Shown in pieces: positions 9,088 through 19,199 of a stretch of 64,000 bases of DNA. The DNA is from Paraburkholderia sp. BL23I1N1. GTDB lineage: Bacteria > Pseudomonadota > Gammaproteobacteria > Burkholderiales > Burkholderiaceae. Both the position numbers and the translations under genes were made by a program. The stretch lies in contig NZ_RAPV01000001.1 of NCBI RefSeq assembly GCF_003610295.1, forward strand, positions 1,922,001 to 1,986,000, written 5' to 3'. Position 1 is the stretch's first letter. Each line of letters begins with the position of its first letter. The notes under the pieces were generated by a model. The model had not been told where the DNA came from and ran no database searches. It was given only the letters and a program-made list of their open reading frames with translations.

Positions 9088-9551
9088 GGCGGTTCCGTCT
9101 AGGGTTGAGTTGAGCACGGCCGTGATCAACCGCATGTCCGGCGCAGTGACGACGATCTTATGCCTTGCGAATTACCACTACGGTGAGGGAATCATTAAAG
9201 AAAGTTAACGTGGAGAGCGGAGAGCATGAGGGTGAACCTGAACGCGCCGGATTGGGGGATTCTGGAGCGTTCGACGTAAAGCCTGCGAGTCGCCCTGGAA
9301 AAATTAAAAAAAATTAATAGGGTTGGCAATTCGTGTGCCGCTCTTTTCGCGGATAATTGAAGGCTTCATAGGTGAAGGCACGATCGAGCCCACTGCCCGT
9401 GGCGTGATGGCAGGCGGTGGTTGACTCCACCGTACCGGGGGCGCAGTGAGGCAGACTCGAAAGTTACTGAGGGGCGGAACCAGGCATGCACGACTGTCGC
9501 GTCAATAATGGAAAACTGGCCACGCCTGAAACCGGAACGGGCGAGATCTGA
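9088..9551. other. divergent intergenic region (464 bp)
   Basis: This region lies between the minus-strand winged-helix/ATPase gene and the plus-strand response regulator at 9552. It holds an A/T-rich patch at about 9297-9321 (runs of A broken by TTAA), unusual for this GC-rich genome and a plausible promoter or UP-like element. Short frames inside it have no ribosome-binding site or recognisable product. Confidence 0.45.
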
Positions 9552-10232
9552 ATGAAAGTCTTGCTCGTCGAAGATAACGAACAGGTCGCCGGGTTTCTGA
9601 AGAAAGGCCTGATGGAGGCGGGGCATGTGGTCGATTGCGCGGATAACGGCCGCGACGGCATGTTCCTCGCCGCAGGCGAAACCTATGACGCGATCATCAT
9701 GGATCGCATGCTGCCCGGCGGGATCGACGGTCTGGGAATCATCGCGGCTTTGCGTGCAACCGGAAATCGCGTACCCATCCTGATCGTGAGCGCGCTAGAC
9801 GAGGTTGACGAGCGGATTCGCGGGCTGAAAGCGGGCGGCGACGACTACGTCGTCAAGCCGTTTGCGTTGGGCGAGGTACTGGCGAGACTCGACGCGTTGG
9901 CGCGCCGCTCGTATGAAAGCTACGCGGAAACCGCGCTGAAGGTGGGCGATCTCTCGATCGATCTGCTCTCGCGCAAAGTGACGCGTGCCGGCAAGCCGAT
10001 CGCGCTTAAGCCGCGTGAATTCAAATTGCTGGAATATCTGATGCGGCACGCGGACCAGGTCGTCACGCGCACCATGCTGCTCGAGAATATCTGGGACTAT
10101 CACTTTGATCCACAAACCAACGTGATCGATGTGCATGTGAGCAAGCTACGTCACAAGATCGATGCGGGGTTCGAGCGGTCCTTGCTGAAGACGGTTCGCA
10201 ACGCGGGCTATGTGTTGACGGTGAACGATTAG
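9552..10232 (+). CDS. OmpR/PhoB-type response regulator
   Basis: 226 residues. Receiver residues 1-115: VEDNEQ acidic cluster, Asp in IIMDRMLPGG, Ser in IVSALD and Lys in VVKPF. The winged helix, residues about 130-225, contains LKPREFKLLEYLMRH and ends VRNAGYVLTV. The D-R-M-L-P-GG arrangement around the phosphorylation site carries an extra Gly compared with the usual MLPG-DG. The giant sensor kinase follows within 30 bp on the same strand, so that kinase is its likely partner. Confidence 0.93.
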   Translation: MKVLLVEDNEQVAGFLKKGLMEAGHVVDCADNGRDGMFLAAGETYDAIIMDRMLPGGIDGLGIIAALRATGNRVPILIVSALDEVDERIRGLKAGGDDYVVKPFALGEVLARLDALARRSYESYAETALKVGDLSIDLLSRKVTRAGKPIALKPREFKLLEYLMRHADQVVTRTMLLENIWDYHFDPQTNVIDVHVSKLRHKIDAGFERSLLKTVRNAGYVLTVND

Positions 10233-10260
10233 TCCGACAGTGGCGGGTGGGGGCGGCGGC

Positions 10261-13200
10261 ATGATTGATTTATCGGAATTCGGGTTCGAGACGCTCTGTG
10301 ACGACGGCGAGTTCGTGCTATCCCGGATCACCAGGCGCCACGGTGGCAAGACGTGGCTGATCGTCACCTTGCCGGCCCTGCAGCCTGCCGCCAACAGTCA
10401 GGCGCGTCTCGAACATGCCTATGAGTTACGCGGCTTGCTCGATGGCCGTTTCGTTACCCGGCCTCATGCCCTGATCGAGTACCGTGGGAGTGCGGCGCTG
10501 GTACTCGAAGACCCAGGGGGTGTCTCGCTCTCCGCGATACCGATGGGTTCGCTGACGATCGGCCGGTTCCTCGCGATTGCCGGAAATCTTGTGGTCGCGC
10601 TCGGCGCGCTGCATGGGCGCGGTCTTGTCCACAAAGACATCAGGCCGGCCAACATTCTCGTCAATACGGAAACGGGGGGCGTGGCGCTGACCGGCTTCGG
10701 CATCGCCTCGCGCGCAACGGGTGAGCTGCCCGCTAGCGCGCTGCCGGACGTCACTGCAGGAGCGCTGGCCTACCTCGCGCCTGAGCAGACCGGTCGCATG
10801 AATCGTTCAATCGATTCGCGCGCCGACCTCTATTCGCTGGGCATGACGTTCTACGAAATGCTGACTGGCGGGTCTCCGTATCGCGCGAACTCGCCTATCG
10901 AATGGATTCACTGTCACGTCGCCAGGCTGCCGATACCCTTGAACGAAGTTGCGAACGAGGTGCCGTCCCAACTCGCCGCGATTGTCATGCGCCTGCTCGC
11001 GAAAACCGCCGAGGACCGTTATCAAACGGCGCAGGGCCTTGAAAGCGATCTGCGCCGCTGTCTCGACGCGTGGGAGCAAATGGGGCGCATCGAGCCATTT
11101 GCGCTCGGCGCACATGATGCGCCTGAGCGCTTGCTCATTCCGGAGCGATTGTATGGGCGCGAGGCGGAGACGTCCGCATTGAATGCCGCGTTCGACCGCG
11201 TGGTGCAGCAAGGCAAGCCGGTGCTCGTGCTGGTATCGGGCTATTCCGGTATCGGCAAATCGTCGCTGGTGAACGAACTGCAAAAGAAGCTCGCACCGTC
11301 ACAGGGGCACTTCGCTGCCGGCAAATTCGAGCAGTACAAGCGCGACATTCCCTATACGACGCTCGGGCAGGCGTTTCAGAGTCTGACGCGGCAAATACTC
11401 GACCGGGGCCGGACAGAAATCGCGCATTGGCGTGAGCGGCTCAGCGAAGCGGTGGGTGCGAACGGACAGTTGATCGTCAACCTGATTCCGGAAGTGGAAA
11501 AAATCATCGGTCCGCAGCCGGCGGTGCCGGAACTTCCGGCGCAGGATGCACAGATTCGATTTCTGGGGGTCTTCGGGCGTTTTATCGGCGCTTTTACGCA
11601 CGCGGATCATCCGCTCGTGCTCTTTCTGGACGATCTCCAATGGCTCGACGCCGGCACGATCTGCCTGCTCGAGAATATTCTGGCCACGCCGACGCTGCAG
11701 AATCTCCTGCTGGTCGGTGCGTATCGCGACAACGAAGTGGGCCCCACGCACCCGCTCAGCCGCGCGCTGGGTTCGATCCGAAAGTTGGGCGTGCCGGTTC
11801 ACAATATCGTGCTGACGCCGCTGCGGATCGCCGACGTGGCGCGCCTGACCGGCGAAGCACTGCACGCCGGCACGGCTGAGGTGTACGAGCTCGCGCAATT
11901 CGTGTTCGAGAAGACCGGCGGCAACCCCTTTTTTACGGTGCAGTTTCTCAAGACGCTGGCCGAGGAGCGTCACCTGGTGTTCGATCCCGTGCGCCGCGCA
12001 TGGGAATGGGATCTCGCGCGCCTTCGCGAGGCGCGCTTCTCGGATGGCGTGGTCGACCTGATGGTCGGCAAGATCGAGCGTGTCGCGGATATCACGCAGG
12101 CCGCACTCAAACAGTTTGCGTGTTTCGGTAACCGTGCAACGACCGCGATGCTCATGCGAGTCGCGGGCACGTCCGAGGCGGCGGTGCATCTCGCACTCGC
12201 CGACGCGGTGGAAGCCGGCCTCGTGTTCCGGCGTGAACACGGCTACGCGTTTCTTCACGACCGCGTGCAGGAAGCGGCCTACGCGCTGATTCCCATCGAT
12301 GAGCGTGCGGCCTCCCATCTGCGAATCGGCCGCATGTTCGCGACAAACGCGACGGCGGCGGAGCTCGAACAGACTATCTTCGAGATCGTCAATCAGTACA
12401 ACCGGGCGGCCGATCTCATCAACGACCCGGCGGAGAGCGGACGCGTCGCGGGATTCAATCTGATCGCCGGGCGGCGTGCCAAGACGTCGTCTGCCTACGC
12501 ATCGGCATCGACCTATCTGTCGACGGGAAGCGCGATGCTTGGCGACGAGGCCTGGGTTACCCGCTATTCACTTAAGTTCGCACTGGAAAGCGGTCTTGCG
12601 GAGTGCGAGTTTCTGACTGGCGACACGAATTCGGCCAAGGAGCGGCTATCGGATCTTTCGCGGCGTGCCGCCACGCTGGCTGACCGCGCCGCCGTGACGT
12701 GGTTGCGCGTGACCCTGTTCACCGCGCTCGATCAGAGCGATCTTGCAGTGGAAATATGCCTGGACTATCTGCGCGATGTCGGGATTGACTGGGACCCGCA
12801 TCCAACCCGTGAACAGGCGCGCAGTGAATACGACCGGCTTCTGCAGCAAATCGGCGAGTCTCCGATCGGATCGCTGATCGATCTGCCGCTGCTTACCGAT
12901 ACCGACCGGCGCGCGACGCTGGACGTACTCACGGCGGTCTTGCCGCCGGCGTTTTTCAGCGACGAAAACCTGGTCTGCCTCGTGTTGTCCCGTATGGCGA
13001 ATCTGAGTCTCGAGTATGGCAACTGCGACGCGTCGTCGATCGGCTATGCCTACCTCGGTATGGTGGCCGGCCCGGTGTTCGGCGATTACGAGGCAGGATT
13101 CCGCTTCGGCCGGCTCGGCCTGGGTCTCGTCGACGAACGCGGTCTGCAACGCTTCAAGCCTCGCGTTTATATGTGCTTTGCCTATCACGTGATGCCATGG

Positions 13201-15270
13201 ACCAAGCATATTCGCGCAGGACTTCCGCTATTGCGGCGCGCGTTCGATGCCGCGAGTGAGAGCGGGGACCTCACGTACACGGGTTTTAGCAGTTGCACCC
13301 TGGTGACGAGTCTGTTGGCCGCGGGCGATCCGCTCGGCGACGTCGAACGCGAAGCGATGCAGCGCCTGGGTGTGGTGCAAGCCGCGAAATTTGGATTGAT
13401 CGTCGATATCATTGGTGCGCAGTTGCAACTCATTCGGAATTTGCGCGGCTTGACGGCCTCGTTCGGGTCTTTTAATGACGACGCCTTCGATGAAGCGGCC
13501 TTTGAACAGCATCTCGAAGCCGATCCGTGCCTGGCGATTGCCACCTGCTGGTACTGGATTCGCAAACTGCAAGGGCGCTATTTCGCGGGAGATATAGCGG
13601 ATGCGTTGGCAGCCGCAGCGAAGGCGGCACCGTTGTTATGGACCTCTTCCGGCCATTTCGAGCTTGCCGAGTACCATTTCTATGCAGCACTCACACGCGC
13701 GCGCCGACACGACGATGCGGCGCCCGAGGAGCAGGCGGAGCAATTCCGTGCGCTCGTCGAGCATCACGCCAGGCTCGCGACCTGGGCTGAACACTGTCCC
13801 AGCAATTTCGCCAGCCGCTCGGCGTTGGTCGCCGGCGAGATTGCGCGTATCAAGGGGAATGAATTCGAGGCGATGCGTGAATACGAAAGCGCAATCCGTC
13901 TCGCGCGTGAGCACGAGTCCTCTCTGATTGAAGCGCTGGCGCACGAAGTGGCAGCGGCGTTCTATATGGCGCGTGGATTTACGACGATCGCTTTCGTTTA
14001 TCTCGGCAATGCGCGGCTTGCCTACCTTCGGTGGGGAGCGCTGGCCAAGGTTCAGGCGCTTGACCGGCGCTATCCGAATCTGGTCCGTGAACTGGCGAAC
14101 GACGCGCCCGCGAGGAGTTTTGTCGCGCAACAACTTGATGTCGAAACGGTCGTCAAAGCATCGCAGGCCATTTCGGGCGAGATTGCCTTCGACAAGCTGA
14201 TTGATACGCTGATGACCATTGTGCTGGAGCACGCCGGCGCGGGACGGGCGCTACTCGTTTTGCCGCGTGCGGAGAAATTATGGATCGAAGCGGAAGCGCT
14301 GGCGGGTCGCGAAGGCGTGGAGGTGCGTCTTCAAAGTGAAGCCGTGACACCGCGCCATTTGCCCGCGGCGATTCTGCATCACAGCATTCGCACGCAGGAG
14401 CGCGTGCTGCTCGACGACGCCTCGCTGCCCAATCCGTTCTCGGCGGACGAATACCTTCGTTCAAGCCGTTCGCGTGCCGTCTTGTGTCTTCCGCTCATGA
14501 AGCAGGCGAAGCTGATCGGTGTGCTGTATCTGGAGAACGACCTGGCGCCGGGCGTGTTCACGCCACCACGCATCGCCGTGCTCGAGCTTCTGGCGTCGCA
14601 GGCGGCGATCTCGCTCGAAAACGCGTCGCTGGAAGAGAAAGAGGCTCTGCTCGAAGAGAAGGAGGCGCTCCTGCAGGAAGTCCACCATCGGGTAAAGAAC
14701 AATCTGCAACTGATCAGCAGTCTGCTCAACTTGCAGGCGTCGCGCGTTACCGACAGATCGGTTGCCGAACTATTCGCCGATAGCCGCAACCGCGTGCGCT
14801 CGATGGCGCTGGTACACGAGAACCTGTACCGCGCGGGCAACTTCGCTCGCATCATGATGGCGACGCACGTGCGGACCCTGTGTGGTCATCTTTCGCGTGC
14901 CTACGATATGCGTCAGATGGCCGTGGAGCTGGAGATCGAGGTCGACGACGTGCAACTGGACATGAACCGTGCGGTTTCCTGCGGCCTGATTATCAACGAA
15001 CTGGTTTCCAACGCCTTGAAGCACGCGTTTCCGGACGGGCGCGGCGGTTCTGTGCGCGTGGAACTTGGACTGGTCGACGAAGAGCGGTGCAGGCTGACGG
15101 TTGCCGACAACGGCGTTGGCATCGCGCCGGAATTCTCGCTGGACGAAGCCGACTCGCTCGGCTTGCAACTGGTCCACGACCTCACGCACCAGCTGCATGG
15201 AACGCTGGAACTGAGCCGCGTGGGTGGTACGACATGCAGCATTCTCTTCAACGCAAACGGACGTGGATAG
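10261..15270 (+). CDS. giant multidomain sensor: Ser/Thr-kinase-like, AAA ATPase, GAF and histidine kinase
   Basis: 1669 residues from ATG 10261; a GTG at 10240 in the same frame is the alternative. Residues about 20-280 resemble a Ser/Thr protein kinase: HGRGLVHKDIRPANIL is the catalytic loop and YLAPEQ the APE motif, but the metal-binding DFG is GFG. Residues about 320-480 are an AAA-type ATPase with Walker A GYSGIGKSS and Walker B LFLDDLQWLD. A long helical TPR-like region follows, then a GAF domain (about 1300-1450). The HisKA_2-type phosphoacceptor is VHHRVKNNLQL (about 1473), and the HATPase has NELVSNALKHAF and DNGVGIAP. The order matches known trifunctional sensor kinases. No membrane segment is visible, so it is probably cytoplasmic. 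The loss of the DFG aspartate suggests the kinase-like domain is inactive or regulatory. Confidence 0.93.
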   Translation: MIDLSEFGFETLCDDGEFVLSRITRRHGGKTWLIVTLPALQPAANSQARLEHAYELRGLLDGRFVTRPHALIEYRGSAALVLEDPGGVSLSAIPMGSLTIGRFLAIAGNLVVALGALHGRGLVHKDIRPANILVNTETGGVALTGFGIASRATGELPASALPDVTAGALAYLAPEQTGRMNRSIDSRADLYSLGMTFYEMLTGGSPYRANSPIEWIHCHVARLPIPLNEVANEVPSQLAAIVMRLLAKTAEDRYQTAQGLESDLRRCLDAWEQMGRIEPFALGAHDAPERLLIPERLYGREAETSALNAAFDRVVQQGKPVLVLVSGYSGIGKSSLVNELQKKLAPSQGHFAAGKFEQYKRDIPYTTLGQAFQSLTRQILDRGRTEIAHWRERLSEAVGANGQLIVNLIPEVEKIIGPQPAVPELPAQDAQIRFLGVFGRFIGAFTHADHPLVLFLDDLQWLDAGTICLLENILATPTLQNLLLVGAYRDNEVGPTHPLSRALGSIRKLGVPVHNIVLTPLRIADVARLTGEALHAGTAEVYELAQFVFEKTGGNPFFTVQFLKTLAEERHLVFDPVRRAWEWDLARLREARFSDGVVDLMVGKIERVADITQAALKQFACFGNRATTAMLMRVAGTSEAAVHLALADAVEAGLVFRREHGYAFLHDRVQEAAYALIPIDERAASHLRIGRMFATNATAAELEQTIFEIVNQYNRAADLINDPAESGRVAGFNLIAGRRAKTSSAYASASTYLSTGSAMLGDEAWVTRYSLKFALESGLAECEFLTGDTNSAKERLSDLSRRAATLADRAAVTWLRVTLFTALDQSDLAVEICLDYLRDVGIDWDPHPTREQARSEYDRLLQQIGESPIGSLIDLPLLTDTDRRATLDVLTAVLPPAFFSDENLVCLVLSRMANLSLEYGNCDASSIGYAYLGMVAGPVFGDYEAGFRFGRLGLGLVDERGLQRFKPRVYMCFAYHVMPWTKHIRAGLPLLRRAFDAASESGDLTYTGFSSCTLVTSLLAAGDPLGDVEREAMQRLGVVQAAKFGLIVDIIGAQLQLIRNLRGLTASFGSFNDDAFDEAAFEQHLEADPCLAIATCWYWIRKLQGRYFAGDIADALAAAAKAAPLLWTSSGHFELAEYHFYAALTRARRHDDAAPEEQAEQFRALVEHHARLATWAEHCPSNFASRSALVAGEIARIKGNEFEAMREYESAIRLAREHESSLIEALAHEVAAAFYMARGFTTIAFVYLGNARLAYLRWGALAKVQALDRRYPNLVRELANDAPARSFVAQQLDVETVVKASQAISGEIAFDKLIDTLMTIVLEHAGAGRALLVLPRAEKLWIEAEALAGREGVEVRLQSEAVTPRHLPAAILHHSIRTQERVLLDDASLPNPFSADEYLRSSRSRAVLCLPLMKQAKLIGVLYLENDLAPGVFTPPRIAVLELLASQAAISLENASLEEKEALLEEKEALLQEVHHRVKNNLQLISSLLNLQASRVTDRSVAELFADSRNRVRSMALVHENLYRAGNFARIMMATHVRTLCGHLSRAYDMRQMAVELEIEVDDVQLDMNRAVSCGLIINELVSNALKHAFPDGRGGSVRVELGLVDEERCRLTVADNGVGIAPEFSLDEADSLGLQLVHDLTHQLHGTLELSRVGGTTCSILFNANGRG

Positions 15271-15279
15271 GGACGAGTG

Positions 15280-17853
15280 ATGGCACCCGCACGCATTCTT
15301 ATAGTCGAAGACGATCGGGTGGTCGCGAGAGACATCGCGCAACAGATGAACCGCGCGGGCCACACGGTGGTCGGCATCACCGCACGAGGCGAAGACGCGC
15401 TTCCGCTCGCGGCCGAGTCGGCGCCGGATCTGATCCTGATGGACGTGCGGCTGGAAGGCGAACTTGACGGCATCGATACCGCACGGCTGCTGCGCGAGAA
15501 CTTCAACTTGCCGGTCGTTTTCCTGACCGCGTATGCCGACGAGGAAACCGTCCGGCGCGCAACCGTCACCGAACCGTTCGGCTATGTTCTCAAGCCGTTT
15601 GACGACATGCAGTTGCGCACCGTGGTCGAAATGGCGCTTTATAAGCACGGCGCGGAACGCCGTCTTCGCGAAAGCGAACAGCGCTATGCAGTCACGCTCT
15701 CGAGTATTGGCGACGCGGTGATCGCGACCGACCGGGATTCACGCATCAACTTTATCAACCCGGTCGCGGAAACGCTGACGGGCTGGCCGCGCGACGAGGC
15801 GATGGGGCGCCCACTGGCGGACGTGTTTCGCGTGATCAACGAAACGACCCGCGCCCCGGCGGAAGATCCTGTGACGGCCGTGCTGAGCGCCGGAACCATT
15901 GTCGGACTGGCGAACCACACCCTACTGCTCGCTCGCGACGGGCGCGAGATCGCGATCGACGACAGCGGCTCGCCGATCGTCGACGACCGCGGTGAAATCC
16001 TCGGCGTGGTGCTGGTGTTTCGCGACGTCACGCAAAGGCGTCGAGCGGAAGAAGCCGAAATACTGCGCGAGACGAATGCGCGCCTTGAAATGGCGATGCA
16101 CGGATCCAACGTCGGCGTGTGGGAAATCGACATGCCGGACGGTGACTACCGTCACGGCTTCGCGCGTTTCTCGAACATCTGGGAATGGCTCGGCTACACG
16201 CGGCCGCCGACCCTGCTGGACTACGACGCCTACATGAGTGTGTTGCATCCCGACGACCGGGCGCGCACCGAGGCGGCGATAGTCAGGTACCTCAAGCGGG
16301 ACGTCGATGCGTTCGAACTGGAGAACCGCCTGTGCCATCGAGACGGCAGCATCCGCTGGGTGCTCGTGCGCGGTATGGCGCGCTGGGATGCAAGGGGAAA
16401 AGCGATTCGCTTCGTGGGCAGTCTGGTGGACATCACGGAGCTGAAACTCACGGAGCAGGCGCTTCGGTCGAGTGAAGCCCGCTTTCGGGGCACCTTCGAA
16501 AATGCCGCGGTCGGCATCGCGCACTGCGATCTCGACGGGCACTTTCTGCGCCTGAATCAACGCTTGTGCGAGATCGTGGGTTATCAGCGTGAGAGTCTGT
16601 TGCTCAAGCGGTTTCAGGACATCACCGATCCGGACTTTCTGGCCGCGAGCGAGGAAAAATATCGTTTGCTGACCGGGGGGCAGCTCTCGCACTATTCGGA
16701 GGAGACGCCGCTCGTCAAGCTCGACGGATCCCGTGTCTGGGTGAGTGTATCGGTGGCGCCCCAGTGTGATGCTAACGGCCAGGCGATTCACACCATTGCC
16801 ATCTTCCAGGATATTTCGGCGAGCAAGGCGCTCGAGGACACGGTGCGTGTCGCAAAGGACACTGCCGAATCGGCGAATCGCGCCAAAGACCAGTTTCTTG
16901 CCAACATCAGCCACGAACTGCGCACGCCGCTGAACGGCATCCTGGGTTACGCCCAGATTTTGCGGCGCGATGCGGGAATGACCGAGCGGCAACTGTCGGG
17001 TCTGGCGGTGATCGAACAGAGCGGCGAGCATCTGCTCATGCTGATCAACGACATTCTCGATTTTGCGCGAATCGAAGCGGGCAAGCTCGAATTGAACATG
17101 ACAGACGTACCCCTTTGCCCGTTCTTACGTGTCATCTCCGAGATGGTGAGCGTGCGCGCCGATCAGAAGAATCTGGTCCTGAAGCATGAGGCGCCGGCGA
17201 ATTTGTCGAAGGTGATTCGCGTGGATGAAAAACGCCTTCGGCAGGTGCTGCTGAATCTTCTTGCCAACGCCGTCAAGTTTACGGACCAGGGTGAAGTCAC
17301 GCTTGTCGTGCGAATGATGTCGGAAGCAAGGCTGCGTTTCGAAGTGAAGGACACCGGCATCGGCGTGAGTCCGGACAGGCTCGAGACCATCTTTCAGCCC
17401 TTCGAACAGGCCGGAGATCTCACGCGGCGCACAGGCGGCGTCGGCCTCGGACTTGCGATCAGCCGTCAGTTGGTGCGCGTGATGGGCAGCGAAATCCATG
17501 TGACAAGCACCGTGGGCAGGGGGAGCACGTTCTGGTTCGAGCTCGATGCGCCCGTGTCCTACGCGGAAATGGCGGACTTTAGTCCACCTCCCCGGATCGC
17601 GAGCAATGAAAGCGAAGAGCGTCACGTGCTTGTGATTGACGAACCCATCGTCCCGCCGCCTGATGAAATGGCGACACTGCACCGGTTTGCGCTGCTCGGC
17701 TCGATGCGTGACATCGTTCATCACGCCGATTATCTGATCGGTCTCGACATCCGCTATGAGGCCTTCGCGACGCAATTGCGCCGTCTTGCGGCCGCTTTCG
17801 AGTCGCAGGCCCTGCTTTCCCTGATCGAACAACATCTGGATCGAAACGCGTGA
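15280..17853 (+). CDS. receiver-PAS-PAS-PAS-histidine kinase
   Basis: 857 residues from ATG 15280, nine bases after the previous stop. Receiver residues 5-120: VEDDR, Asp in LILMDVRL, Thr in FLTAYAD and Lys in VLKPFD. Three PAS domains follow at about 130-255, 265-390 and 395-520, the second and third with PAC-type ends (GSLVDITELK, IAIFQDIS). HisKA has ISHELRTPLNGIL near residue 542; HATPase has LLANAVKFTDQG near 658 and a GGVGLGLAIS box. About 95 C-terminal residues match nothing I can name. A receiver at the N-terminus marks it as a mid-relay kinase that could accept phosphate from the giant sensor upstream. Confidence 0.93.
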   Translation: MAPARILIVEDDRVVARDIAQQMNRAGHTVVGITARGEDALPLAAESAPDLILMDVRLEGELDGIDTARLLRENFNLPVVFLTAYADEETVRRATVTEPFGYVLKPFDDMQLRTVVEMALYKHGAERRLRESEQRYAVTLSSIGDAVIATDRDSRINFINPVAETLTGWPRDEAMGRPLADVFRVINETTRAPAEDPVTAVLSAGTIVGLANHTLLLARDGREIAIDDSGSPIVDDRGEILGVVLVFRDVTQRRRAEEAEILRETNARLEMAMHGSNVGVWEIDMPDGDYRHGFARFSNIWEWLGYTRPPTLLDYDAYMSVLHPDDRARTEAAIVRYLKRDVDAFELENRLCHRDGSIRWVLVRGMARWDARGKAIRFVGSLVDITELKLTEQALRSSEARFRGTFENAAVGIAHCDLDGHFLRLNQRLCEIVGYQRESLLLKRFQDITDPDFLAASEEKYRLLTGGQLSHYSEETPLVKLDGSRVWVSVSVAPQCDANGQAIHTIAIFQDISASKALEDTVRVAKDTAESANRAKDQFLANISHELRTPLNGILGYAQILRRDAGMTERQLSGLAVIEQSGEHLLMLINDILDFARIEAGKLELNMTDVPLCPFLRVISEMVSVRADQKNLVLKHEAPANLSKVIRVDEKRLRQVLLNLLANAVKFTDQGEVTLVVRMMSEARLRFEVKDTGIGVSPDRLETIFQPFEQAGDLTRRTGGVGLGLAISRQLVRVMGSEIHVTSTVGRGSTFWFELDAPVSYAEMADFSPPPRIASNESEERHVLVIDEPIVPPPDEMATLHRFALLGSMRDIVHHADYLIGLDIRYEAFATQLRRLAAAFESQALLSLIEQHLDRNA

Positions 17854-19013
17854 ACACAATGGAACCATTCGACATGGGTGAGCCCGTTGTTCTGGTTGTC
17901 GACGACACGCCGGCCAATCTTGGGCTCGTGGTCGAATGCCTCGAAGGCAATCATCTGCGGGCAGCCGTTGCGCGTGACGGGACGGAGGCATTGCGTCGCG
18001 CTGAGCTGGTGCAACCGGATCTGATCCTGCTCGATGTCATGATGCCCGGACTAGACGGATTCGAGACCTGCCGGAGGTTGAAGGCGATGGAGAAGACCCG
18101 GGATATTCCGGTGATCTTCATGACTTCGCTGACGCGAACAGAGGACAAGATCACGGGCTTTCGCGCCGGTGCGGTCGATTACATCACCAAGCCGCTGCAG
18201 ATGGAAGAAGTCGCCGCGCGCGTCAATACGCATTTGAAACTACGCGTGCTGCAAAAATTGCAGGCCGAGCAGAACATCCAGCTGCAAAGGGAAGTGAAGA
18301 CACGCAAACAGGCTGAGGAAGCGCTGATCGAAGTCATCAATGGAGTGCGCAATGTGTCGAATGCGATTGCTCACGATTTGCGCACGCCGCTGACCGAATT
18401 GCGTTCCCGGCTCGAGGTGCTGACGCTCACGTTGAGACGGCAAGGCAATGACGAATGCCTGCCGGATCTGGAGGGCGCCCTGACGGATGTCGATCGCGTG
18501 ATCGGCATCTTCAATGCGCTGTTGCGTCTCGCCGAGATCGACGCGGGCGTGCGCCGCTCGGGGTTCATGCCAAGCGATCTGGAAGCGATCGTCTCGGATG
18601 CGGTCGAGTTCTATCAGCCGGTGGCGGAATTGCGCCGCGTTACGCTATCGCTGCGGACTTCGGGCGACCTCATGGCGGTTTCCGATCCGCTTTTGCTTGC
18701 GCAGGCGATCGGCAATCTGATCGACAACGCATTGAAGTTCGCGCGAGACGAGGGCGAGATCATGGTGGCCGCGACGCGCCGCGATGACATGATCGCCATC
18801 TCGGTGGCGGATGACGGCCCAGGCATTCCGGATGAGGAGAAGTCCAAAGTGACGGAGCGGTTTTATCGTGGAGACGCGAGTCGAGGAACGCCGGGCGTCG
18901 GCCTTGGGCTCGCACTCGTGAAGGCGGTGGCGACTCTCCATCGCGGCTCGCTCGACTTTGCCGACAATAAACCGGGGCTCATCGCAACGCTGAACGTGAG
19001 CTGTCGTCTTTGA
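17850..19013 (+). CDS. receiver-histidine kinase fusion
   Basis: 387 residues from GTG 17850, which overlaps the preceding TGA in a GTGA coupling; ATG 17859 is an alternative three codons in. Receiver residues about 10-125: VVDDTPAN, Asp in ILLDVMMPGLDG, Thr in FMTSLT and Lys in ITKPL. A helical linker leads to HisKA (IAHDLRTPLTELRSRLEVL, near residue 172). The HATPase has NLIDNALKFARDEG, DDGPGIPDEEK and GVGLGLALVK. There is no membrane segment or PAS domain. It is the fourth gene of the run 9552-19013 and probably co-transcribed with it. Confidence 0.9.
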   Translation: MNTMEPFDMGEPVVLVVDDTPANLGLVVECLEGNHLRAAVARDGTEALRRAELVQPDLILLDVMMPGLDGFETCRRLKAMEKTRDIPVIFMTSLTRTEDKITGFRAGAVDYITKPLQMEEVAARVNTHLKLRVLQKLQAEQNIQLQREVKTRKQAEEALIEVINGVRNVSNAIAHDLRTPLTELRSRLEVLTLTLRRQGNDECLPDLEGALTDVDRVIGIFNALLRLAEIDAGVRRSGFMPSDLEAIVSDAVEFYQPVAELRRVTLSLRTSGDLMAVSDPLLLAQAIGNLIDNALKFARDEGEIMVAATRRDDMIAISVADDGPGIPDEEKSKVTERFYRGDASRGTPGVGLGLALVKAVATLHRGSLDFADNKPGLIATLNVSCRL

Positions 19014-19199
19014 GGGATAGTGTCACGGCCGCGGCCGTGCATCGCTTCAATGCCGGATCTGGCTGCGCGCGGCTAGCCTGACTGTTATACATTCGTATGC
19101 TTTCCTGTCAGCGTCTTCTGAATTATTCTTGCTTAATTGAACGCGCACGATTGGAAATCCGCGTGTCCGTTGATCATTTTTGAATACCGGGGCCGCTGC

